From NCBI GenBank assembly GCA_946540435.1, contig CAMNII010000008.1:1-64000 (forward strand): a stretch of 64,000 bases of DNA, in the 5' to 3' direction. A model generated the notes under the pieces. It saw only the letters and a program-made list of their open reading frames with translations, did not search any database and was not told where the DNA came from. The translations under genes were made by a program, and so were the position numbers. Shown one piece after another: positions 9,936-17,645 of this stretch (positions within the stretch are counted from its first letter, which is position 1; every line of letters starts with the position of its first letter). Source of the DNA: an uncultured Prevotella sp. Its GTDB lineage: Bacteria; Bacteroidota; Bacteroidia; Bacteroidales; Bacteroidaceae.

Positions 9936-9979
9936 GACCAAAATAGCCTATTTTGGTCACCAAAATAAGCTATTTTGGT
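9936..9979. repeat. Two consecutive near-perfect palindromes
   Basis: GACCAAAATAG-C-CTATTTTGGTC (9936-9958) and ACCAAAATA-AGC-TATTTTGGT (9959-9979). Confidence 0.9.
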
Positions 9980-10292
9980 CGGCCGTTTCTTAGCATCGTC
10001 AATGGCGATGGCTGCTATCGGCCGGAAAGGATGTCGTAATGCTTTCTGTTCCAAGCGGTTGTGATGGTGGTGCAAAAAAAGGTTGTTTTTCGGCCGAAAA
10101 TACGGTGTGCGGACGCTGTCGGCACGTTTTTGAGGTCTTTTGTCCGTATTTCTGACACTTTTTAACACTTTCCCCTTCGGCGTCGCACTGTGGCTGATGG
10201 GTATGTTCCCCATCACCGAGTATGTGAAAGACGGCATCCTCTACAGGGTCTACTCCCGATAGCAGCCATCCTCGCCCCCATCGCCAACACGA

Positions 10293-10332
10293 ATCATCCC
10301 CGGCTCTCTGCACATGGAGAGCCGGGGATGAT
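10293..10332. terminator. Perfect 16-bp stem hairpin
   Basis: ATCATCCCCGGCTCTC-TGCACATG-GAGAGCCGGGGATGAT; lies downstream of the minus-strand phosphatase gene, no obvious T-tract. Confidence 0.6.
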
Positions 10333-10396
10333 GGTTTACGGGCAGTACCTCTTGCGGACGAGCGGCTAACGGTTGTCGCGGAAGACGATGGGGCTG

Positions 10397-12202
10397 CTAA
10401 TGGTTGTCGCGGAAGGCGATGGGGAGTGTCATGCGGCAGCGCACGGGCTTGCCGCCTATGCGGCCGGGCTTCCAGCGCGGCATGTTCCTGACGAGCCTGA
10501 CGGCTTCCTCGTCGAGAAGGGGGTCGACGGGGCGTGAGACGCGGAGATCGCTCAGGGTGCCGTCGGCCTCGACGATGAAGGCGACGATGACGCGGCCTGT
10601 GATGCCTTGCTGTCTGGCAGCCTCGGGATAGCGTTTGTTTTCGCTGAGCCAGCTCATCATGGCAGAGGGACCACCGGGGAAGGAGGGCATCTCCTCGCTG
10701 ACGTCGTAGACCTTGGTATCACGCGGAGCCATGCCGACGGTGGCTGGCTGCAGACTGTTGGACTGTGAAGTGTTGGTCTGTGTGCCGTGAGCGTTGTGGG
10801 CGGGCGCTGCCTGTCGGGATGCTTCTGCGTCATCGGCTTCTTTCAACCGTTCCCAGTCGTCGAGCTTGTTCAGATAATAATGGCGGACGTCATCCCAGCG
10901 GTAGTAGGGTGAACGGCTGCTGCCGCTGCGGCCGCAGTAGTCGGGCAGTGGCAGTGTGGCCTCGTCTTCGTTGAGGAGGACTTTGACGAGGATGGCGTTG
11001 TCGATGATGTTCTGGCTATAGGAGCAGAGTGGTGTCTCGGTCTTTCTGTAGAACACGAGCTGGATGTTGGCCCCCATGGGGAAGATGCGGTAGTCAACCC
11101 ATTGTTGGGCAACCTTGTCGAGGCTGCTGGCAGGCCTGTCGAGTCCGTTGAGTGCGAGGAGGCTGGCCAGTGGCATGACCATCGTCTCGTGGCCGTAGCG
11201 CAGCGTGGCACAGGGCTTCCGGAGGGCGAGGCATGAGTCGGCCTCGTGGATGATGTTGCGCAGGAGGTTGCGCTGGGTATAGGGCTGGTGGCCTCCGTTG
11301 AGGGTGTTGGGTCCGTAGGTGAGGTACCACCAGATGTTTTCCTGTTCCCAGAGCTGGCAGAGCTCGCTTGTGGTGAAGAGCGGGTAGAGCGACAGGGTGT
11401 GGCGTATCTCTGAGTTCTGGACGATGCCGGCGAGGTGGTATAGCTTATAGTAGAGCTCTCGCGAGTTGATGTTTTCCCGGATATAGACATCCGACGTGAA
11501 GAGTGCTTTCATCAGCCGCTGTGGCCGCACGTGCTCATTCTCCCACTGCTCGTAGGCGCGCTTTGTTGCCGGGTTCATCTTCTGCTTGAAGAGGATGGTG
11601 TCCTGCTGGTTCATGTAGTACATGTCGTGCTGGCTGGCATCGTGGCTGATGCGCAGGCGGGGGTTGTGGCGCAGGAGTTCCTGGAGGGCGTTCTCCATGG
11701 AGAGGATGCAGCGGATGACGACGGTGGAGCGTGCGTCGACGTGTGCGCTGTCGCGGAACACCTCGGGGAAGCGCGCTATCATGCGGCGTGCAATCTGCCG
11801 GTGCTGCTCGGCACCGAGGGGTGTGAGCTCGCCGAGTCGTCCGTCGGCTTCGTGCCGCATCTTGAGGATGTTCAGCAGGGTTTGCGTGCCGAGGTCGGTG
11901 AGCATGCCGTCGCGTCGTGCCTGCGAGAGGACACGGATGGGATAGCCGTAGTCGTCGGGGTCGATGAGGTATCGTGAGCCGTGGCGTCCGTAGTGGCTGA
12001 TGTATACGGGTTGGTAGCCTGCCGGTGCGGGGGTGAGCACCTGCTGGGGTCCGCGGTAGGCGAGGTAGTTGTTGGCCGAGAGGGCTGCGTCGGCAGCTAT
12101 CTCCTGGAAGGGCGTCAGCGTCTGTGCGCGCATGCTGCCGGCCACCGTGGCGAGTGCGGCGACGCAGAGCGTGAGGAAGCGGTAAGCGTGTTTGTTGTTC
12201 AT
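10397..12202 (-). CDS. Secreted histidine (acid) phosphatase-family protein with C-terminal TonB domain
   Basis: Signal peptide; YISHYGRHGSRY (RHGxR motif); C-terminal SFPGGPSAMMSWLSENKRYPEAARQQGITGRVIVAFIVEADGTLSDLRV...PRWKPGRIGGKPVRCRMTLPIAF = TonB C-terminal pattern. Confidence 0.85.
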   Translation of the reverse strand: MNNKHAYRFLTLCVAALATVAGSMRAQTLTPFQEIAADAALSANNYLAYRGPQQVLTPAPAGYQPVYISHYGRHGSRYLIDPDDYGYPIRVLSQARRDGMLTDLGTQTLLNILKMRHEADGRLGELTPLGAEQHRQIARRMIARFPEVFRDSAHVDARSTVVIRCILSMENALQELLRHNPRLRISHDASQHDMYYMNQQDTILFKQKMNPATKRAYEQWENEHVRPQRLMKALFTSDVYIRENINSRELYYKLYHLAGIVQNSEIRHTLSLYPLFTTSELCQLWEQENIWWYLTYGPNTLNGGHQPYTQRNLLRNIIHEADSCLALRKPCATLRYGHETMVMPLASLLALNGLDRPASSLDKVAQQWVDYRIFPMGANIQLVFYRKTETPLCSYSQNIIDNAILVKVLLNEDEATLPLPDYCGRSGSSRSPYYRWDDVRHYYLNKLDDWERLKEADDAEASRQAAPAHNAHGTQTNTSQSNSLQPATVGMAPRDTKVYDVSEEMPSFPGGPSAMMSWLSENKRYPEAARQQGITGRVIVAFIVEADGTLSDLRVSRPVDPLLDEEAVRLVRNMPRWKPGRIGGKPVRCRMTLPIAFRDNH

Positions 12203-12366
12203 CTGTTTTGCTTTTTTGCAAAGGTAATGATTATTTTATATCTGACAAAAGCATTGCGAATATTTTGCAATGAAAAATAAAACGCGATGCCTTTTTGTTC
12301 TTTTGCCTTGTCTTCTTTAGTTTCTGCTTTTTGTCTTTGGAATGCTCTTCTATTGTTTTCTTATTT

Positions 12367-12624
12367 CTAATCGGCCGTTGTTGATAACAATTCCCTTGTC
12401 ATCTTTTCGCTCATCTGGGCGTTGCAGTGGATGCCCTTGAAAGGCTTGAAACGCTCCTCCTGAATCTTGCGGGCGGCAATGACTCGCTCGCGGATGACAG
12501 CCGAGGGTTCGCCGGGCTGCATCTGCGAGAGCTGGGCAAAGGGCACGGCCTGGATCTCGCAGTGGATGTCGATGCGGTCGGGGATTTTAGGGGCCGCTTT
12601 TCGTTTGTTAATTTCTACTTTCAT
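12367..12624 (-). pseudogene. Internal fragment of comM/yifB (diverged copy), in ATGA overlap with the rhuM stop
   Basis: DRIDIHCEIQAVPFAQLSQMQPGEPSAVIRERVIAARKIQEERF..IHCNAQM matches residues within the ComM encoded at 14900-16471. Confidence 0.85.
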
Positions 12625-13649
12625 TCCTTCTTCCTGCCACGTTTTGCTTTCTTTTCAATTCCTTTAATGCTTTCCAAATAAGCCTGTTCAACAGAAGAAA
12701 GTGTCTTCACTTGGTACTTGCGATATTCTGTCACAGCTTTCTCCATAGCTTCTTCGTGACTAACGGAGCCTCCATCGGTCAGCAGTTCTTCACCTATAGA
12801 CACAATGTTATTGTCAAGCTGACGAACATAGTCTTCCATATACATAGGTCGGTGCTTTAATGCCTGGATTTCTGCGAAGTCGAAATATCCGGATACGAGG
12901 TTATTCAAAATCTTCAACTCATCAGCCGAAAGGTAGTTCTTGGCAATCTTCACATCATTCAAACAAGGCAGTTCGCCTTTGAATGTAGTCAACCCCATAA
13001 AAGGCTTGTCTGCATCTGCCCTTTCGTAAATGACTTCTGCAGCCGTATGTCCGTGGGCAGCATAGTGGAGTTTGTTCTGTACGATCTTGAAGAACAGCCG
13101 AGAGGTATCTGAGCGTGGGTCATAGTCAACGGCTGTCGCATAGAGGTCAAGCACCTGCCGATACAGCACCTTCTCCGAAGAACGAATATCGCGAATGCGG
13201 TCAAGCAGTTCCTTCCAGTAACTGCCACCGCCGAGGTTCTTCAGTCGTTCATCGTCCAAAGCGAATCCCTTAACAATATACTCATGCAGTCGTTCTGTCG
13301 CCCATTGGCGGAAACGTGTGGCTATTATGGAACGGATACGGTAGCCAACAGAAATAATCATGTCAAGATTATAAAAGGGTATCTCTCGAGATACTTCTCT
13401 ATTGCCTTCCTGACGAACCTGTCGGAATCTCCGACAAGTTGTTTCTTCGTTCAGTTCTTCATCCTCATAGATGTGCTTGATATGCTCCACCACATTGGTT
13501 CGTGAAGAACCAAAGAGGTCTGCCATCTGCTGTTGTGTCAGCCAAACAGTATTGCTCTCCAATCTAACATCAAGTCTAATCGCGCCGTCTTCCGACTGGT
13601 AAATGATTATGTTTCCTTGTTCGTCCATACCTTTATATATATTTGGCAC
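12621..13649 (-). CDS. RhuM family protein
   Basis: GNIIIYQSEDGAIRLDVRLESNTVWLTQQQMADLFGSSRTNVVEHIKHIYEDEEL ... FYNLDMIISVGYRIRS..FRQWAT: RhuM signature. Confidence 0.92.
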   Translation of the reverse strand: MPNIYKGMDEQGNIIIYQSEDGAIRLDVRLESNTVWLTQQQMADLFGSSRTNVVEHIKHIYEDEELNEETTCRRFRQVRQEGNREVSREIPFYNLDMIISVGYRIRSIIATRFRQWATERLHEYIVKGFALDDERLKNLGGGSYWKELLDRIRDIRSSEKVLYRQVLDLYATAVDYDPRSDTSRLFFKIVQNKLHYAAHGHTAAEVIYERADADKPFMGLTTFKGELPCLNDVKIAKNYLSADELKILNNLVSGYFDFAEIQALKHRPMYMEDYVRQLDNNIVSIGEELLTDGGSVSHEEAMEKAVTEYRKYQVKTLSSVEQAYLESIKGIEKKAKRGRKKE

Positions 13650-13664
13650 TAAATTACAATTATC

Positions 13665-13910
13665 TCATATCCCTCTTTCTGCCCAGTCACCACGGTCAAG
13701 ATTTCGATAGCCGATGGGACTTAGAGCCTCGAAGAACAATGCCTCCGAATCCCATTGTCTGTGGTGCCGTTCGCCGTATTGCACATTCCGGGTCCACACC
13801 ACCACATTACCCACTTCCACGCGCCAGCGGTGGCAGGGCGGTTTCTGATTCTTCCTGTGTTTTCTGTTTATGAGCATACGTCGTATATCCAATTGTATTT
13901 CTTTTGCCAC
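13665..13910 (-). pseudogene. ORF ending in a duplicated comM 3' end
   Basis: C-terminus SPIGYRNLDRGDWAERGI* copies the ComM C-terminus EAIGYRNLDRGDWAERGI*; the DNA match covers about 13665-13718. Confidence 0.8.
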
Positions 13911-14842
13911 TCCTGGGTGCGAAGGGCTTCGGCCACAGGGGCGGTAGCGTAGCGGTCGGCCAAGAGGTCAAAGTATTCGGCTGCAGCCTTCCAGACCTCT
14001 TCACGGCTGAACATTCGCTTGGGTACCCAACGAAAGAATTCGTTTGCCAAGGGATTGCCTTGGTGTTTGCTGTTGATGAGGGCCATGAAGGCTGGTTTCA
14101 TTTCTTCGAGCAGCTTTTGTAGCGATGGGTCGGGATGAAGCGCAAGGTATTCTTTCGCGTTGCGTGCCGTGAAAAGGAACAGGCACTCGAAGTTGAACCA
14201 GCAGTAAGGGTCGCTCAGCAAGCGGGTATACTCGGCGCTGTCGCGGCAGTCGAGGTGTTTGACGGCGTAGTAGAGCTGCTGCCTGTTGCGCTGCTCGCCC
14301 ACACGAAAACAGAGCTCGAAACAGATGTGGTTTTCATAGCGCGAATCATACTCGTCGCAGCAGCCTTGCAGGCTGATACCGGCCTCGGCGGCGAAGCTCA
14401 CCAGTTCGCGGTAGGAGAATGTCGGCGGCAGGTTGCGCGAAAGCTTGCGCATTTTGGCCAGGGTGGCTTTCTGCTCCTCCGGTGGCACGGCAATGCCCAC
14501 CGTCACGTAGTCGGTGCAGGTGGCGTCGCGTTCCATCCAGCGGCGGTATTCGTCGGGATGCGCGGTGCGGAAACGGTCGATGCGGCGCTGGTCTTCCTCG
14601 TTGGAGGGTTGCAAGTAATCCGCTATGGCTTCAAGGTATTTCATCGCCGGCACACCCGCCAGGCGACGGCCGTAGTCGTCGAAGAGGTCACGCAGCACTA
14701 TCTGCCGATAGCGCCGCTGGCCGCAGCGTTTCTCACCGTCCACTACCTCGGCGTCGAACGGCTCGTAGTAGCCTTGCCATACGTCAACGACCAATGACAC
14801 ATGGCCGTCGAAGTTTACCCAGGTATTCTTCTTGTAGGTCAT
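13868..14842 (-). CDS. Uncharacterised protein (cargo gene between comM and comM fragment)
   Basis: Long ORF MTYKKNTWVNFDGHVSLVVDVWQGYYEPF...; no family recognised; start taken at internal Met 14842. Confidence 0.7.
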   Translation of the reverse strand: MTYKKNTWVNFDGHVSLVVDVWQGYYEPFDAEVVDGEKRCGQRRYRQIVLRDLFDDYGRRLAGVPAMKYLEAIADYLQPSNEEDQRRIDRFRTAHPDEYRRWMERDATCTDYVTVGIAVPPEEQKATLAKMRKLSRNLPPTFSYRELVSFAAEAGISLQGCCDEYDSRYENHICFELCFRVGEQRNRQQLYYAVKHLDCRDSAEYTRLLSDPYCWFNFECLFLFTARNAKEYLALHPDPSLQKLLEEMKPAFMALINSKHQGNPLANEFFRWVPKRMFSREEVWKAAAEYFDLLADRYATAPVAEALRTQEWQKKYNWIYDVCS

Positions 14843-14899
14843 AGTAATAAGAAAAAAATTAAAAGGTGTTATTATAAAAAGTAATAATATCCCCAATGA

Positions 14900-16471
14900 T
14901 CATATCCCTCTTTCTGCCCAGTCGCCACGGTCAAGGTTGCGATAGCCGATGGCTTCGGCAATGTGCATGGACTCTACCTTCTCTGAGCCGGCGAGGTCGG
15001 CAATGGTGCGGGCTACCTTCAGGATGCGGCTGTAGGCACGGGCGGAGAGTTTCAGGCGCTCCATGGCCATGCGGAGCATGTCGAGACTGGCGGCATCGGG
15101 CTCGGCAAATTCGTGGAGCATGCGCTCGGTCATTTGGGCATTGCAGTGGATTCGGCCCATCCCCCCGCCCTTCCCTAAGGGAAGGGAGCTAAAGCGTTCG
15201 GTCTGGATGTTGCGAGCCTTGATGACGCGCTCGCGGATAGTGGCCGAGGGTTCACCGGGCTGCATCTGCGAGAGTTGGGCAAAGGGCACAGCCTGAATCT
15301 CGCAGTGTATGTCGATGCGGTCGAGCAGGGGTCCGGAGATCTTCCCGAGGTAGTGCTGGATTTGTCCGGGCGTGCAGACGCAGTGGTGGGTGGGATCGCC
15401 GTAGTAGCCGCAGGGACAGGGGTTCATCGATGCGATGAACATGAACGAGCAGGGCAACTCCAGCGTGTACTTGGCGCGGCTGATGGTGATGCGCCGGTCT
15501 TCCAGCGGCTGCCGCATCACCTCGAGGGTCTGCTTGTTGAATTCGGGTAGCTCGTCGAGGAAGAGGACACCATTGTGGGCGAGTGAGATTTCTCCCGGCT
15601 GCGGGGTGGCACCGCCTCCGACGAGAGCCACCTGCGAGATGGTGTGATGGGGGCTGCGGAAGGGTCGTTGGGAGATGAGCGAGGTGTCCTTTCCTACCTT
15701 TCCTGCAATAGAGTGTATCTGTGTGGTCTCCAGGCTCTCGGCGAGCGACAGCGGCGGCAGGATGCTGGGCAGCCGCTTGGCCATCATAGACTTTCCGCTT
15801 CCCGGCGGTCCGATCATGATGAGGTTATGGCCGCCTGCTGCCGCTACTTCGAGTGCCCGCTTGACGCTTTCTTGTCCGCGGACGTCGGCAAAGTCAAGGT
15901 CGAACTTGGTCTGCTGCTCGTAGAACTCGCGTCGGGTGTCGACGACGGTGGGCAGGTAGTCCTGCTTGCCGGTGAGGAAGCTGATGACGTCCATGAGGGT
16001 CTCCATGCCGTAGACGCGCAGGTTGTTGACGACAGCAGCCTCGCGTGCGTTCTGCTGTGGCACGATGAGTCCGTCGAACTTCTCGGCACGTGCACGGATG
16101 GCGATGGGTAGCGCGCCGCGGATGGGCTGCAGGCGTCCGTCGAGGCTAAGTTCGCCGACGAGCATGAAGCGTTCGAGATGGTCGGTGGTGATGTCGCCGT
16201 TGGCGGCGAGGATGCCGATGGCTATGGGCAGGTCGAAGGCGCTGCCTTCCTTTCTGAGGTCGGCTGGTGAGAGGTTACAGGTGACGTCGGCCAAGGGGAA
16301 GAGGTAGCCGTTGTTTTGTATGGCGGCGGCGATGCGGTCGCGTCCTTCCTTGACGGCGGCATCGCCAAGTCCGGTGAGGTGGTAGGCCATGCCGGGTGCG
16401 ATGTTCACCTCAACGGTGATGGTGGTCACGTCGAGTCCGTTGACGGCAGCGCAGTAGGTTTTGACGAACAT
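14900..16471 (-). CDS. comM: YifB/ComM family Mg-chelatase-like AAA ATPase
   Basis: GPPGSGKSMMAKRLPSILPPL, FRSPHHTISQVALVGGG, GVLFLDELPEF, MNPCPCGYYGDP. Confidence 0.95.
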   Translation of the reverse strand: MFVKTYCAAVNGLDVTTITVEVNIAPGMAYHLTGLGDAAVKEGRDRIAAAIQNNGYLFPLADVTCNLSPADLRKEGSAFDLPIAIGILAANGDITTDHLERFMLVGELSLDGRLQPIRGALPIAIRARAEKFDGLIVPQQNAREAAVVNNLRVYGMETLMDVISFLTGKQDYLPTVVDTRREFYEQQTKFDLDFADVRGQESVKRALEVAAAGGHNLIMIGPPGSGKSMMAKRLPSILPPLSLAESLETTQIHSIAGKVGKDTSLISQRPFRSPHHTISQVALVGGGATPQPGEISLAHNGVLFLDELPEFNKQTLEVMRQPLEDRRITISRAKYTLELPCSFMFIASMNPCPCGYYGDPTHHCVCTPGQIQHYLGKISGPLLDRIDIHCEIQAVPFAQLSQMQPGEPSATIRERVIKARNIQTERFSSLPLGKGGGMGRIHCNAQMTERMLHEFAEPDAASLDMLRMAMERLKLSARAYSRILKVARTIADLAGSEKVESMHIAEAIGYRNLDRGDWAERGI

Positions 16472-16520
16472 TGCTTGGAGTGGAGAGTTAAGAGTTGAAA
16501 GTTAAGAATAAAGAGGATGG

Positions 16521-17585
16521 TTACTCTGAGTAGATGACTTGTATGAGGGTCTGTCCGACGGCCGCGAGGGTGTTACGGTCGATATGTTCCATGGTGTCGT
16601 TGACGGTGTGCCATGTTGGTCCGAAGGAGCTCTGCGGACAGTCGGGATGATAGGCGATGATGTCGACGGTGGGGATGTTGGCCACTTGGTTCATGGGTAC
16701 GTGGTCGTCGGTGACGGCGCCTCCGTCGCGCTTGGGGAAGAAGCTGCCTTTGCCGGCGATGTCGGCGGCCTTCCATATCTTCCTGACGATTTTCGAGGCG
16801 TAGTGCTTGGAGAACTGCTCCTGATAGAAGTGTGCACCCTCTCCGCCGACCATGTCGAGGAGGATGCCGTACATGGCTGTCGGCTGCAGGCTGCCTGCTG
16901 CCTGCCGGGCCCAGTATTGTGCGCCGAGGGCCCACGACTGTGGGTCGTCCTGCAGGTCGCTCCACTGTGGTGTTCCCCAGTCTTCGGCATCAAAGCAGAT
17001 GAAGTCGATGCCTGGCAGGCTGGCAGCGGCAGGCTGCTGGCTGTCAGCCGTTGGCTGCTGGCTGTCGGTGGCGAGCAGGCGTGCGAGTTCTATCATCACG
17101 GCGACACCCGATGCGCCATCGTTGGCTGCGAGGACGGGTTTATGCCAGTTGGCTTCGTCGGGGTCGTTGTCGGCCCATGGCCGGCTGTCCCAGTGTGCTG
17201 CAATGATGATGCGTTGCGGGGCTTCGGGTTTGTAGCTGGCAATGATGTTGGTGGCATGGAGGGGTGTGCCGTCGTATCCGGTCAGTGTGGCCTGCTGCTG
17301 GCTGACGCAGAGTCCGTACTGCCGGAACTTGCTGACGATCCACTGCCGGCACTGTTCGTGGGCTTGTGAGTTCATGGTGCGCGGTCCAAAGGCGCACTGC
17401 TCCTCGCAGAAGCTATAGGCCGAGTCGGCATTGAAGGTCGGCCCGACGGGTTTCTGCTTTTCGATGTCGTCAACGGCGGCCGTGGTGTGTCGGTTGGCGA
17501 CGAGCGGGTGGATGGCGTATGCGTAGATGAATAATGCTGCAACGAGGATGATGAGTGTTCGTGTCACGATTTTCTTCTTTTTCAT
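16521..17585 (-). CDS. M28 family zinc peptidase / glutaminyl-cyclase-like protein
   Basis: IIIAAHWDSRPWADNDPD, NDGASGVAVMIELARLL, FICFDAEDWG, HTVNDTMEHID. Confidence 0.85.
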   Translation of the reverse strand: MKKKKIVTRTLIILVAALFIYAYAIHPLVANRHTTAAVDDIEKQKPVGPTFNADSAYSFCEEQCAFGPRTMNSQAHEQCRQWIVSKFRQYGLCVSQQQATLTGYDGTPLHATNIIASYKPEAPQRIIIAAHWDSRPWADNDPDEANWHKPVLAANDGASGVAVMIELARLLATDSQQPTADSQQPAAASLPGIDFICFDAEDWGTPQWSDLQDDPQSWALGAQYWARQAAGSLQPTAMYGILLDMVGGEGAHFYQEQFSKHYASKIVRKIWKAADIAGKGSFFPKRDGGAVTDDHVPMNQVANIPTVDIIAYHPDCPQSSFGPTWHTVNDTMEHIDRNTLAAVGQTLIQVIYSE

Positions 17586-17645
17586 TGTTGTATGGTTTGT
17601 GGCGTGTTCGTTCTATCTGTGGTTGATGGGTAGGCTGGGCGCACG

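Noticed and set aside
10140-10260. Short plus-strand reading VALWLMGMFPITEYVKDGILYRVYSR*
   Set aside because: Looks like a gene-tail remnant, but there is no start codon or upstream coding sequence and I cannot name a parent gene.
9675-10313. Minus-strand ORFs of 88-138 aa
   Set aside because: Poor composition, overlapping frames, and coverage of intergenic palindromes.
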